Position numbers and translations under genes: made by a program
Shown: positions 7,868 to 17,306 of the stretch, piece after piece
How positions within the stretch are numbered: the stretch's first letter is position 1
Layout: each line of letters opens with the position of its first letter
The notes under the pieces: model-generated
What the model was told of the DNA's origin: nothing
Databases searched by the model: none
The model's input: only the letters and a program-made list of their open reading frames with translations
Assembly: GCA_030145245.1 (NCBI GenBank)
Contig: JAQYWC010000069.1
Span: 1-64,000 of the forward strand
Length of the DNA: 64,000 nt
From: Desulfobacterium sp.
GTDB lineage: Bacteria > Desulfobacterota > Desulfobacteria > Desulfobacterales > Desulfobacteraceae
Direction of reading: 5' to 3'

Positions 7868-8703
7868 TCGCAGGGTTTCATTAATCCTGCCTGTTCCGCC
7901 TTTTGGAAAAACGTGCGGATGGCGGCTTCTCCTTCCTGGCCCATATGGGACGAGAAGTCGTTGACATACAGATTGATATGTTCCCTTATCACCCGGTCGT
8001 CCAGCTCCTGGGCGTGGCCCTTGATATACTCCCGTCCGGCGTCAGGGTCTTGCTTAGCATGATCGATGCTCCTTTTTATAAGGTCTTCCACCCGTGCCGC
8101 AAGCTTTGCTCCCAGCCCCCGTTTAACGGCAATGCATCCCAGGGGGATGGGAAGTCCGGTCTGCTCTTCCCACCATGCGCCAAGGTCGGTGATGCAGGAG
8201 AGTCCCATGGTTTGATAGACAAACCTGCCCTCGTGGATGATCACCCCAAGATCGCTCTCCCCCTTGAGGACCGAGGGCATGATGGTCTCAAAGGGCATGG
8301 CTTTTATCTCAGGATCGATTCCAGGATACCGCTCTTTCAGAAAAAACCTGAACAAGAGGCAAGCGGTGGTGCTGAAACCGGGCACGGCCACCCGTAATCT
8401 TTTGTTGGCAAGGATTTCAGTTTCAGGTTTTGCCACCACAAGGGGGCCGCATCCCCTGCCAAGGGCAGCACCGGTTCGAAGCAGGGCGTAATCTTCCCGG
8501 AGATTGCCCAGGGCGGCAAACGACAGTTTGGTGATGTCGAAACTATTTTTGGCGGCCGCCTGGTTCAGGGTCTCCACATCGCCAAGGGTGATCTCGAAAT
8601 CAAGGTCCGGCTCGTTTACGCGTTTTGCTGCAATTGCGTGGAAAATATAGGTGTCGTTGGGGCAGCTGGAAAAGGCCAGGGAGAGGTTTTTTTTATCGCT
8701 CAA
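7840..8703 (-). CDS. mqnD: 1,4-dihydroxy-6-naphthoate synthase
   Basis: 287 residues on the minus strand. The start SLAFSSCPNDTYIFHA matches the MqnD family, whose members open with a SPCPNDTF-like stretch lining the active site. The family converts cyclic dehypoxanthinyl futalosine to 1,4-dihydroxy-6-naphthoate. It is a two-lobed relative of MqnA and also has no signal peptide. Its orientation is opposite to the other mqn genes, so it must have its own promoter in the 8704-8972 gap. Confidence 0.92.
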   Translation of the reverse strand: MSDKKNLSLAFSSCPNDTYIFHAIAAKRVNEPDLDFEITLGDVETLNQAAAKNSFDITKLSFAALGNLREDYALLRTGAALGRGCGPLVVAKPETEILANKRLRVAVPGFSTTACLLFRFFLKERYPGIDPEIKAMPFETIMPSVLKGESDLGVIIHEGRFVYQTMGLSCITDLGAWWEEQTGLPIPLGCIAVKRGLGAKLAARVEDLIKRSIDHAKQDPDAGREYIKGHAQELDDRVIREHINLYVNDFSSHMGQEGEAAIRTFFQKAEQAGLMKPCDQPLFACQG

Positions 8704-8865
8704 TGTTTACTCCTCAATGGGTTAGCATGTTTGTGGACTGTGGTGTCTCGGCACAAAAAAAAATGCTTATTTCACGTGATGCCGGACCCAGTCTCAAGGA
8801 GTAGTACCAAGTTTTGCAGGGGGTGTCAAACCGCTTGCCCATGGGGATTCCAGGGGTAAAGTATC

Positions 8866-8894
8866 TTGACTTGATACGGGTATTTATATATTAA
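8866..8894 (+). promoter_or_regulatory. Candidate sigma-70 promoter for the split purH genes
   Basis: TTGACT at 8866-8871, a 17-base spacer and TATTAA at 8889-8894 form a plausible -35/-10 pair about 80 bases before the IMP cyclohydrolase start. A short GGCC-based hairpin lies between them and the gene. Called by eye from consensus only. Confidence 0.45.
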
Positions 8895-8972
8895 AGTGTT
8901 ACCATCATTAATAAATGGCCGCGTTTCCGGCCGATCTGTTAATCCACTAGGACTAAGACTACAGGAATGATT

Positions 8973-9656
8973 ATGGGAAAGAATATTGTACAGAAGATCG
9001 ATGATCTGGTTCGCCTTGAGACCGTGCTTGTGAGTGTCTCGGACAAGCGGGGACTTGATACATTGATTCCGGCACTGGTTAAGATCAATCCTTCGATAAA
9101 GATCCTCTCCACAGGGGGAACTTTTTCCAAGATCCAGGAGATCCTGGGAGACGAGGCCGAAGGTCGCCTTCAGCAGGTTTCCGAGTATACGGGCCAGCCC
9201 GAAACCCAGGGCGGGCTTGTGAAAACCCTGGATTTCAGAATCTACCTCGGGCTTCTCACCGAAACCTACAACGATTCCCACCAGGAGGACCTGAAACGGA
9301 CCTCCTCCATGAGCATCGACATGGTTGTGGCCAACCTCTATCCTTTTAAAGAGACCATTGCCAAAGAAGGGGTTACCTGCGAGAACGCCAGGGGAAACAT
9401 CGACATCGGAGGTCCCACCATGATCCGGGCCTCGGCAAAGAATTTCATCCGGGTGGCATCGGTGGTGGATCCCGATTCCTATGCCGGCATCGTTGAGAGC
9501 CTTGAGGCAAATAACGGCTGTCTCAATCTTGCGGACCGGTTCGCCCTTTCCCAGAAAGCTTTTAACCACACGGCAGACTATGACAAGACCATTGCAGGCT
9601 ACCTTGGTGCCATGGCAGTGGAAGATGTCAAAGCCTGCTATACATCAGGAGAGTAG
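8973..9656 (+). CDS. purH: IMP cyclohydrolase, stand-alone PurH N-terminal domain
   Basis: About 227 residues with the MGS-like fold of the PurH cyclohydrolase half: VSVSDKRGLD at the start, ILSTGGT, TGQPE, and the NIDIGGPTMIRASAKN signature. It closes FAICAR to IMP in the last step of purine synthesis. In most bacteria this domain is fused to AICAR transformylase; here a stop and a new start (three-base gap) separate them. I choose the ATG at 8973 because an AGGA site lies six bases upstream; the ATG at 8967 sits directly on that site. Confidence 0.9.
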   Translation: MGKNIVQKIDDLVRLETVLVSVSDKRGLDTLIPALVKINPSIKILSTGGTFSKIQEILGDEAEGRLQQVSEYTGQPETQGGLVKTLDFRIYLGLLTETYNDSHQEDLKRTSSMSIDMVVANLYPFKETIAKEGVTCENARGNIDIGGPTMIRASAKNFIRVASVVDPDSYAGIVESLEANNGCLNLADRFALSQKAFNHTADYDKTIAGYLGAMAVEDVKACYTSGE

Positions 9657-9659
9657 ACC

Positions 9660-10910
9660 ATGTCAGAAGATTTGAAAAAAATGTACAAGACCGTGATGGA
9701 CGATCACTTTACCCCCACCATGGAGATCAGCTTTGTGGAGGAGGGGAAACGGCAGACCCTGGTCTATGAAAAGGTTTCCTGGACCATCGAGGGTGTACAA
9801 AAGGGACTGCGGTACGGCGAGAATCCGGGCCAGGAGGCGGCACTCTACCGCCTTGCCAACGGCAACCTTGTCCTGGGAGAGGTGGAGACCATCCGCCCGG
9901 GCAAATATCTTGTTTCGGATCTGGAACTTCTCCAGTCCGGAAAGCACCCGGGAAAGACCAACCTCACCGATGCGGACAACGCCCTGAACATCCTGCGGTA
10001 TTTTTCCGACATGCCCTGTGCCGTCATCGTAAAGCACAACAACCCCTGCGGCGTTGCCAGGGCTGAAACCCTGGAAGAGGCCTACTCAAAGGCGTACATG
10101 GCAGACCGTGTGGCAGCCTTTGGCGGGTGCATCGCCCTCAACCGGCCCGTTGATAAGGCCACAGCTGAGGCCATTGCCAACCAGTATGCCGAGGTGGTGG
10201 TGGCTCCGGATTTTGAGGACGGGGTGCTGGAGATCCTTGGCCGCAGGAAAAACCTGCGCCTGATCCGGATCAATGCCATGGACAAGCTCAAAACCTTTAT
10301 CGGTGACCGGGTCCTCGATTTCAAGAGCCTAATGGACGGCGGGCTTGTGGCCCAGTGGTCCTTTGTGCCGGCCGCCCTTACCAAGGAAGCCCTCGCCGTT
10401 GCCTCCACCGTGTACAAGGACAAGTCCTACGCCGTGAAACGGCAGCCCACTGAAAAAGAGTACAACGACATGCTCTTTGGCTGGCTTGTGGAGTCGGGCA
10501 TCACCTCCAACTCCGTTATCTACGTTAAGGACAACGTGACCGTGGGTATCGGAACCGGTGAGCAGGACCGGGTGGGCGTGGCCGAGATCGCCGTTGACAA
10601 GGCCTATCGGAAGCTGATGGACCGCTACAGCTTTGAGCGGTACAATACTCCCTTCAACATCCTTGAAGATGCGGATAAACGGGCGGAGATCGAAGCGGCT
10701 GTCAAGGAGGTCAAGGGCGGACTCATCGGATCCACCATGGTGAGTGATGCTTTCTTTCCCTTCAGGGACGGCATTGATGTGGGGCTGAACCAGGGGATTA
10801 AGAGCGTGATCCAGCCCGGAGGATCCCTCAACGACTATGAGTCCATCGAGGCGTGCAACGAGAACGACGCCACCATGGTCTACACCGGTCAGAGAAGCTT
10901 TAAGCACTGA
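9660..10910 (+). CDS. purH: AICAR transformylase, stand-alone PurH C-terminal domain
   Basis: 416 residues. The catalytic KHNNPCG motif and the following FGGCIALN segment belong to the 5-aminoimidazole-4-carboxamide ribonucleotide formyltransferase half of PurH. It uses 10-formyltetrahydrofolate to make FAICAR. It follows the cyclohydrolase by three bases, so the two proteins are co-translated and probably form one complex. The N-terminal ~50 residues are an extension relative to the fused enzyme. A strong terminator follows 10 bases after the stop. Confidence 0.9.
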   Translation: MSEDLKKMYKTVMDDHFTPTMEISFVEEGKRQTLVYEKVSWTIEGVQKGLRYGENPGQEAALYRLANGNLVLGEVETIRPGKYLVSDLELLQSGKHPGKTNLTDADNALNILRYFSDMPCAVIVKHNNPCGVARAETLEEAYSKAYMADRVAAFGGCIALNRPVDKATAEAIANQYAEVVVAPDFEDGVLEILGRRKNLRLIRINAMDKLKTFIGDRVLDFKSLMDGGLVAQWSFVPAALTKEALAVASTVYKDKSYAVKRQPTEKEYNDMLFGWLVESGITSNSVIYVKDNVTVGIGTGEQDRVGVAEIAVDKAYRKLMDRYSFERYNTPFNILEDADKRAEIEAAVKEVKGGLIGSTMVSDAFFPFRDGIDVGLNQGIKSVIQPGGSLNDYESIEACNENDATMVYTGQRSFKH

Positions 10911-10920
10911 TAAAAAAGCA

Positions 10921-10956
10921 AAAAAGGGGACGCTTCCGTAGAAGCGTCCCCTTTTT
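10921..10956. terminator. Bidirectional intrinsic terminator
   Basis: Perfect 16-base arms (10921-10936 and 10941-10956) flank a CGTA loop. A-runs on the left and T-runs on the right give a U-tract in both directions, serving the plus-strand purH pair and the minus-strand exonuclease gene that converge here. Confidence 0.93.
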
Positions 10957-10973
10957 ACTTACTTATATATATT

Positions 10974-12953
10974 TTAGGCAAAGAGGGAGAGCTGGTCTCT
11001 TCTTGCGTCTGCGTGCTGGATGGTGACATGGATGAGGTCGCCCGGCTTGAGGTTGAGCCCGGATGAGGGGATCCGCCATTCAAGCATGTACTCCTTGAGC
11101 ATGACCATGTAGAAATCCCTGCGGGAATCCAGGACAATGGCTTCGCAGCTTGAGCCCTTCATGGACTCAAGGTACTTGAAGAGCCAGTACCGACGCCGCT
11201 GGAACTGAACCCGTCCGGTGTTGCCCATGGGAACTTCCACCAGCTGGAGGATCTCCTTGAGCTGATCCCTGGAGTAGGCAGGCTCATAGCCGAGAATACT
11301 CCGGATCTGGCGCTGGGTGATCAGGTCGTAGTAGCGCCGTATGGGGGATGTGGCCGTCACATAGGCTTTTACTCCCAGTCCCGAGTGGTTTTCGGGCTTG
11401 GTGCCGATGATGGCGCGGCTCAGCTGTTTTCTCTGCATGCAGTTGATGAACAGGGAGGTTTCGATGCCCTGGAAAAGTCTCTTTTTCGGGTCGGGCTGGG
11501 ACCGGTATACGGCCGGAACGTTGTTGGCCGCAAGAAATTCAGCCATCAGGGAGTTGGCCAGGATCATCATTTCCGATACCAGCATCCGTGAGGGGTTTTC
11601 CCGGTCGATTTTGGAGATGCCGATCTCTCCGTTCTCTTCGATCCAGACGTTGACCTCGGGAAGCGTGATCTGGACACCGCCCGATTTGAGCCGTTTCTCC
11701 CTCAGCACCGTGGCCGCCTTGTGAAGGGTGGTGATGGGATCATCCTCACCGTTGAGCATGTTGGCTTCGGTATAGGTCATCTGCTTGTGCACCTTGATGG
11801 TGCTGGTGATCACTTCAAAGTCGATGATCTCAAAGAAGCGGTTCAGGTGAACCAGGGTTGAGATGCCGGGCCTGAGTTCCCCTTCCCTTAAGCTGCACAT
11901 GTCCTCGGAAAGATTATGGGGGAGCATGGAGATCTTGTCGTCCGGCATGTAGATGGAGCTGGCCCTTGTCCTTGCGTCCCTGTCTATAACATCGTTGTCC
12001 TTGATGTAAAAAGCGACATCGATGATGTGGATGCCGATGATGTAGCCGTCTTCCTTTTTTTCGAGGCTGATGGCGTCGTCATAGTCAAGGGTGGACTGGC
12101 CGTCGATGGTGATAATCGGCAGGTGGGTCAGGTCCCGGCGAAGGGGGTCTTCTTGGAAGGCTGTTGCTGTGGAGATGATTTTTTCAGCCTGTTCCATCAC
12201 CGGTTCCGGGAACTGGGAGGAGATCTCCATGCGGATGAGGTCGATGTTCTCGTCCTTGCTCCAGACGCCTGTGTCGACAAAGGCTGTGAAGATCTGTTCG
12301 GCGGAGTCCGCCCCGGCCTTGGCCAGGATGCTTTTTGCGGTTGCCGCGTGTCTGCTCTCCTTTTCAAACACATAGTAGTCCTGGAGGATGGTCAGGATCT
12401 GGGGATCCACATCGTCAGCCGAGCCTGCGTTCTCTTTGAGGATTCGCCTGAGCCAGGTTCCGCCGTGGTCGATGAGGCGTTCGCGCTCTTCCGCCTCCTT
12501 GATCTGCTTGACCCGGTTTTCCACCTGCTGGTCGGTAAAGGGAGTAAAGACCCCTTTGCCGAATTTGAAATAGAGTTTGTCATTGAAGAAGGCTCTGACC
12601 ACTGCGGCTCCGCTGTCGGAGGTCACGGGGGGATCAAAGCAGAAATCTGTCATGGTGGCAACATCGATATCATCCCCCTCGTCGTGGAGAAGTTCCCACA
12701 TCTCCTGGACATCGATGGTGGAAGCGAGGCGCTCCCTTGATGCTGCCTTTCGTTTGAGAGCCTTGACCTGAAAATCCCGGGTGCCCGACATGTCCATGGG
12801 GGTCCTGGAGAGATGGGTCAGTCTGCTGGCCGAAAGATTTACCTCACGGTTATTCTCGGTGAGCAGCCGCAATCTCTGCTGCTTTACCTGCAACACGACG
12901 GCACAAATGATCTTCTGTTGATCAATATATTCTACAATGCTTCCTATATTCAT
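10974..12953 (-). CDS. RNase II/R-family 3'-5' exoribonuclease
   Basis: About 659 residues from MNIGSIVEY; the frame extends seven residues further to a TTG at 12974. The RNB catalytic domain carries TIDGQSTLDYDDA with the four metal-binding Asp, then MLPHNLSEDMCSL, and later VTATSPIRRYYDL, all hallmarks of RNase II/R. The N-terminal region is diverged, and the C-terminus looks like a short S1-type beta barrel. The role is processive degradation of RNA in the cytosol. Length and layout are closer to RNase II than to the ~800-residue RNase R, so I give no symbol. Confidence 0.87.
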   Translation of the reverse strand: MNIGSIVEYIDQQKIICAVVLQVKQQRLRLLTENNREVNLSASRLTHLSRTPMDMSGTRDFQVKALKRKAASRERLASTIDVQEMWELLHDEGDDIDVATMTDFCFDPPVTSDSGAAVVRAFFNDKLYFKFGKGVFTPFTDQQVENRVKQIKEAEERERLIDHGGTWLRRILKENAGSADDVDPQILTILQDYYVFEKESRHAATAKSILAKAGADSAEQIFTAFVDTGVWSKDENIDLIRMEISSQFPEPVMEQAEKIISTATAFQEDPLRRDLTHLPIITIDGQSTLDYDDAISLEKKEDGYIIGIHIIDVAFYIKDNDVIDRDARTRASSIYMPDDKISMLPHNLSEDMCSLREGELRPGISTLVHLNRFFEIIDFEVITSTIKVHKQMTYTEANMLNGEDDPITTLHKAATVLREKRLKSGGVQITLPEVNVWIEENGEIGISKIDRENPSRMLVSEMMILANSLMAEFLAANNVPAVYRSQPDPKKRLFQGIETSLFINCMQRKQLSRAIIGTKPENHSGLGVKAYVTATSPIRRYYDLITQRQIRSILGYEPAYSRDQLKEILQLVEVPMGNTGRVQFQRRRYWLFKYLESMKGSSCEAIVLDSRRDFYMVMLKEYMLEWRIPSSGLNLKPGDLIHVTIQHADARRDQLSLFA

Positions 12954-13045
12954 AGGTGAGTACATTAACAGCAAGTATGTTTAAAGTCAATCGAGACCCT
13001 GCCTATATGCTTGAAAAAACGACCGTTGTGAAGTATTATGCCGCC

Positions 13046-13741
13046 ATGAGTGGAAAAAGCAGAAAAAATAAGGGGTTGGGAACGGCCCGAAAAACGAATA
13101 AAAACGGTATACCTGTTTTCGACAGGGGAGAGGATCTTTTTTTTCATTTCAGTGAGTTGCCGGATGAGGCCTCGGAGGAAGGAGAAAGGAAACGGTCTGT
13201 TGCTTCCGGAGGGCGACCGGCGCCTGCCGGGAGAAAACGGGTGAACCGCAACAATAAACACGGGCTTCCCGTCCTGGACGGATCACGCAGCCTTGCAGGA
13301 ATGTTTGCAGCACGGGGGCGGGCCGAAGAGGCCGAAGCCGAGGATTTTCCGGCTCTGCTTTCTGCTTCCCTCAAGGGAAAGGGCGGAGGTGCACTTTTGA
13401 GGGAAAAGCGGGAAAAGGGTCTCCCGGATCCTGTGCCCATTCACAAGCGGCTGAAACGGTATCCCCCTCCGGAAAGCCAGCTCGATCTCCACGGAGACAC
13501 GGCCGTCCGCGCCGTGGTCCGGTCCGAACTCTATATCAGGAACGCCTGGAGGGCCGGGGGGTTCACTGTCCGCATCGTTGTCGGTAAGGGCCTGCACTCG
13601 GAATTCGGAGCTGTGCTTCCCGATGTGGTGGAGGATCTGCTGGCGAAGCTGAAAAAGGAGGGGGTGGTGCTCTGGTTCGAGTGGGACAGGAAATTGAAAA
13701 CCCGGAGCGGAGCGGTCATCGTCTACCTGAAGCAGTTCTAA
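13046..13741 (+). CDS. Smr-domain protein
   Basis: About 231 residues. The last ~95 residues are an Smr domain: the LDLHG motif, then VRIVVGKGLHS (the GKG-like loop) and a final strand GAVIVYLKQF. Stand-alone Smr proteins are linked to endonuclease activity in ribosome rescue or mismatch-related processing. The N-terminal half is charged and low in complexity, with a NKNGIPVFD segment echoed later as NNKHGLPVLD. I use the ATG at 13046, since an upstream ATG at 12956 overlaps the divergent exonuclease start. The start is uncertain because neither has a strong ribosome site. Confidence 0.8.
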   Translation: MSGKSRKNKGLGTARKTNKNGIPVFDRGEDLFFHFSELPDEASEEGERKRSVASGGRPAPAGRKRVNRNNKHGLPVLDGSRSLAGMFAARGRAEEAEAEDFPALLSASLKGKGGGALLREKREKGLPDPVPIHKRLKRYPPPESQLDLHGDTAVRAVVRSELYIRNAWRAGGFTVRIVVGKGLHSEFGAVLPDVVEDLLAKLKKEGVVLWFEWDRKLKTRSGAVIVYLKQF

Positions 13742-13774
13742 TATCCTTGCCCGAAAAAAAATGGAAAATTAAAG

Positions 13775-14812
13775 CTAATGCCCTAACTGATAACGTCTTA
13801 CTGCCCTGTTGTGGTCCCTGAGATTGGTTGAGAACTTGTGGGTGGTATCCTTTTTTGAGACAAAAAAGAGGAAGTCGGTACTGGCCGGGAACAGGGCCGA
13901 CTCAAGGGAATGCCTGCCGGGATTCGCAATGGGTCCTTTGGGAAGGCCTTTGATCCGGTAAGTGTTGTAGGGGGTTGTTCTCCTGAGATCCTTCCTGGTG
14001 ATGTTGCCGTTAAAGTTGGGAATCCCATAGATTACGGTGGGGTCGGACTCAAGGCGCATTCTTCGTTTCAGCCGGTTGTGGAACACCGAAGAGATCAGCG
14101 GCCGTTCGCTGCCGGTTCCCGTCTCTTTTTCAATGATCGAGGCAAGGGTGACGATCTGGTGCCGGGTAAATCCCAGTTCCCGGGTGCGCTCCTGCCATTG
14201 GGGCGTGTAGACGGCCTGGAACCGCCGGACCATCTTTTGGATGATCTCCCGGTGGGACGCGTTCCTGGCAAAGAGGTAGGTCTCGGGAAAGAGGTAGCCC
14301 TCAAGATCTTCGGCCGTGATCTCCAGGGATGCTGCAAGTTCAGGATCCCTGGCAAGGGCAAGGAAGTTCTCTTGGGTGCCAAAGCCTGCACGCTCAACAA
14401 GCAGGGCTGTCTCCCATAGGTTGAGACCCTCGGGAATGGTGAGCCGGTATAGTTTCACCCGGCCACTGGTAAGGATGGTGAGCAGTTCTTTGGGGGACAT
14501 GGCCGGGGAAAGGGCGTACTCGCCGGCTTGGATCTTTTTGGAGAGTCCCTGGTACCGGACCAGGAGCCTGAACCGGGTGACGTCTTTGACAAATCCCTCC
14601 TGAACCAGGTGCCGGGATATCCCTGTGAGGCTTTCGCCGGACCGGATGGTAAAGAGCCGTTCCTTTCCGTTCCTGTCCATGGGGCTTGTTGTAAACTTAT
14701 TCATGTGCCAAAAGCCTGCTCCAGCCATAAGGGCTGCAAGCAGGAACAGGGTGCCAAGGGCAATGGCAATGGGCCTTATCCAGGGTCTCTTTGAAGCGGT
14801 GTCCGTTGTCAT
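13775..14812 (-). CDS. mltG: Endolytic murein transglycosylase MltG (YceG-like)
   Basis: About 345 residues from MTTDTASKRP; the frame opens further upstream. One membrane segment near the N-terminus (IAIALGTLFLLAALMAGAGF) anchors the protein. A LysM-like region follows, then the YceG domain with ASIIEKETGTGSERPLISSV, where the Glu of the EKET segment is the likely catalytic residue, and SDPTVIYGI. The enzyme cuts nascent glycan strands and limits their length. It is on the minus strand and convergent with the Smr gene, 33 bases apart. Confidence 0.9.
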   Translation of the reverse strand: MTTDTASKRPWIRPIAIALGTLFLLAALMAGAGFWHMNKFTTSPMDRNGKERLFTIRSGESLTGISRHLVQEGFVKDVTRFRLLVRYQGLSKKIQAGEYALSPAMSPKELLTILTSGRVKLYRLTIPEGLNLWETALLVERAGFGTQENFLALARDPELAASLEITAEDLEGYLFPETYLFARNASHREIIQKMVRRFQAVYTPQWQERTRELGFTRHQIVTLASIIEKETGTGSERPLISSVFHNRLKRRMRLESDPTVIYGIPNFNGNITRKDLRRTTPYNTYRIKGLPKGPIANPGRHSLESALFPASTDFLFFVSKKDTTHKFSTNLRDHNRAVRRYQLGH

Positions 14813-15010
14813 GGGCCATGGTTTACCCTGTTCGGACCCTGTTGTCAAAGGGAATTCGCGGCCAGGAATTGATTGACACGGGCTGTCATCCTGTTTAATG
14901 GTAGGAAAAAACAACTTTTGCCCATCGCATATGAATAGATCCCATTTATTATCATAATAGGTGATTTGGTATCAGTTCGAGTGCAAACATCTATAAATTG
15001 AGGACTGACA

Positions 15011-16162
15011 ATGAAACAAGACGAGTATACAGGATTTGAGCAGGGCCCGATCCGGCCCCCCAGCGAATCCCGAAGCCTGCTGATCCGCCTGACCCGGAAC
15101 TGCCCCTGGAACAGGTGTACCTTCTGCCCGGTCTACAAGGGGAAACGGTTCTCGTTGAGGGCCAAAGAGTCCATCATTAAAGATATCGATCTTATCCATG
15201 GCCATCTCACTGCCATTGTTGAGGAGGTCGAAACGGGCAGCACTGTGGACATGGAAAAAATCAACGCCATGTTCCATGGCCTGGATTCCGATGACAGGGT
15301 TGCCTTTAACTCGGCCTGGCACTGGTACTCCTCCGGCATGGAGTCTGTTTTTCTCCAGGATGCAAATTCCCTGATTATGAAGCCCGACGATCTGGTGGCG
15401 GTCCTGGATCACCTCAGGACCTGTTTTCCAATGGTAAAACGGATCACCTCCTATGCCCGTTCCCACACCATTGCCCGGATCAAGCCCCAGGATCTTGTGC
15501 GCATTGCAAGGGCAGGGCTTAACCGGATTCACATCGGTCTGGAATCCGGATCGGACAAGGTTCTTGCAATGGTTAAAAAAGGTGCCACCCAGGCGAGCCA
15601 TATCAAAGCCGGACGCATGGTCAAGGCTGCGGGGATGGAGTTGTCCGAATATATGATGCCGGGGCTTGGCGGGGTGGAGTTCTCAAAAGAGCACGCCCTT
15701 GAGAGTGCCCATGCTCTAAATGAGATCAATCCGGATTTCATACGGCTTCGCACCCTGGCCCTGCCCGGGAAAAGCCCCTTGGCTGCGGCCCATGACCAAG
15801 GGGAGTTTCAACGCTGCACTGATCTGATGATTGCCCGGGAGCTGAAACTCTTTCTTGAATCCCTTGACGGTATCACCTCCTTTATTAAGAGCGATCACAT
15901 CCTCAATCTCCTGGAGACGGTGGAGGGGCAGATGCCCCATGACAAGGCAAGGATGGTGGCGGTTGTGGACAGTTTCCTTGATATGCCGCCGGAACAGCGG
16001 GTGGTTTATCAGGTGGGTCGGCGCATGGGGCTGTTCCGGGGGCCAACGGACATGGAGGATGGAACGCTTGTGGCACGGGCCGAGGAGGCCTGTCGCCTCC
16101 ACGGGGTAACCGTGGATAATGTTGACACTGTAATTGACGGATTGATGAAACGTTTTGTCTGA
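15011..16162 (+). CDS. Radical SAM protein of unknown substrate
   Basis: 383 residues with a radical SAM core. The cluster-binding cysteines are Cys31, Cys36 and Cys39 in NCPWNRCTFC, spaced CX4CX2C rather than the usual CX3CX2C. Downstream it has GLESGSDKVLAMVKKGAT and LPGKSPL segments, as in the Elp3/MiaB-like fold, but no B12-binding or TRAM domain. It overlaps hemW by eight bases, so they are probably co-translated. The substrate is unknown; the neighbour hemW does not define it. Confidence 0.8.
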   Translation: MKQDEYTGFEQGPIRPPSESRSLLIRLTRNCPWNRCTFCPVYKGKRFSLRAKESIIKDIDLIHGHLTAIVEEVETGSTVDMEKINAMFHGLDSDDRVAFNSAWHWYSSGMESVFLQDANSLIMKPDDLVAVLDHLRTCFPMVKRITSYARSHTIARIKPQDLVRIARAGLNRIHIGLESGSDKVLAMVKKGATQASHIKAGRMVKAAGMELSEYMMPGLGGVEFSKEHALESAHALNEINPDFIRLRTLALPGKSPLAAAHDQGEFQRCTDLMIARELKLFLESLDGITSFIKSDHILNLLETVEGQMPHDKARMVAVVDSFLDMPPEQRVVYQVGRRMGLFRGPTDMEDGTLVARAEEACRLHGVTVDNVDTVIDGLMKRFV

Positions 16163-17306
16163 AAAAAATACTGCTCTATATATACATGTTCCTTTTTGCA
16201 TTAAGAAATGCCCCTATTGCGACTTTTATTCGGTTGCAACGCTCTCGCTGAAAGAGCGGTTTGTGGACGCCCTTTTAACGGAGATCTCCCTGCGGGAAGA
16301 TCCACAAAGCGCCATCGATACTATTTATTTTGGCGGGGGCACCCCCTCCCTTTTGGCACCCCGGGAGATTGAGAGCATTCTCTCCCGGGTCCGCGATCAC
16401 TTTAATCTGGAAACGGATTGTGAAATCACCCTGGAGGTTAATCCCGGCACGGTGGGGCCTGGGTATTTTGATGAGATCCGCCGGTTTGGCGTGAACCGGC
16501 TAAACATGGGGGTGCAGTCCCTTTGTGATGAAAAACTTGGCTTCATGGAGCGGATCCATTCGGCAGAAACGGCAGGTCAGGCCCTCCGATCAGCAAGGAG
16601 GGCGGGGTTCGATAAACTGGGGTTTGATCTCATCTTCGGGCTTCCCGGGGAGACGGAAACCTCCTGGCGCAAGGATCTTGACAGGGCCCTTGAATTTCAT
16701 CCCGAGCACCTCTCCTGCTACATGCTCACCTATGAGCCCGGAACCCCCATGCACAATGAACTTCAGGCGGGCAGGATCTCTCCCCTTGATGACGAAAGCG
16801 CAGCCTCCCTGTTCAAGTTCACCTCCACGTACCTGGAGGCCAACGGGTATCTCCATTACGAGATCTCCAACTTTGCGGCTGGTCCTGGGCATCGGTCCAG
16901 GCACAACAGAAAATACTGGGACCTGGTTCCCTACCTGGGGTTCGGCCCTTCGGCCCACTCCTTTGACGGCTCCACGAGATCCTGGAACCACGCCGATGTC
17001 CGCCGCTATGGGGATGAGCTTGAACAGGGCGTACTTCCGGTGGCAGAGACTGAAACCCTCACCCGGGAGCAGGTGCTGATTGAAATGGTCATGCTCGGTC
17101 TCCGGACCTCCGGGGGCATCGATATCAAGGCATTTGAGAAGATCTCAAGCCAGGGGTTCATGGAGATGTTCAAGGAAGTTGCCCGGGAGTGTGCGGCCCG
17201 TTCCTGGGCCATGATCGTGAACCACCGGTTCATCCTTACCCTGGAGGGGAGGCTTTTCCTTGATACCGTGACCTCCCTGTTTGCCGAAAAAATATGGAAC
17301 CGGTAA
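16155..17306 (+). CDS. hemW: Heme chaperone HemW (coproporphyrinogen oxidase-like)
   Basis: 383 residues with a TTG start inside the end of the radical SAM gene. Cys15, Cys19 and Cys22 form a normal CX3CX2C motif in FCIKKCPYCDF. The segments TIYFGGGTPSLL and NPGTV follow, and RHNRKYWD carries the HNxxYW heme-binding motif that separates HemW from the true oxidase HemN. A HemN_C-type domain ends the protein. HemW delivers heme to respiratory proteins. It lies directly upstream of the ethanolamine locus, but a 288-base leader with its own attenuator separates them. Confidence 0.88.
   Translation: MSEKNTALYIHVPFCIKKCPYCDFYSVATLSLKERFVDALLTEISLREDPQSAIDTIYFGGGTPSLLAPREIESILSRVRDHFNLETDCEITLEVNPGTVGPGYFDEIRRFGVNRLNMGVQSLCDEKLGFMERIHSAETAGQALRSARRAGFDKLGFDLIFGLPGETETSWRKDLDRALEFHPEHLSCYMLTYEPGTPMHNELQAGRISPLDDESAASLFKFTSTYLEANGYLHYEISNFAAGPGHRSRHNRKYWDLVPYLGFGPSAHSFDGSTRSWNHADVRRYGDELEQGVLPVAETETLTREQVLIEMVMLGLRTSGGIDIKAFEKISSQGFMEMFKEVARECAARSWAMIVNHRFILTLEGRLFLDTVTSLFAEKIWNR

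Noticed and set aside
11916-12740. Plus-strand 274-residue frame
   Set aside because: Lies wholly inside the RNase II/R-family gene; composition is that of an antisense shadow.
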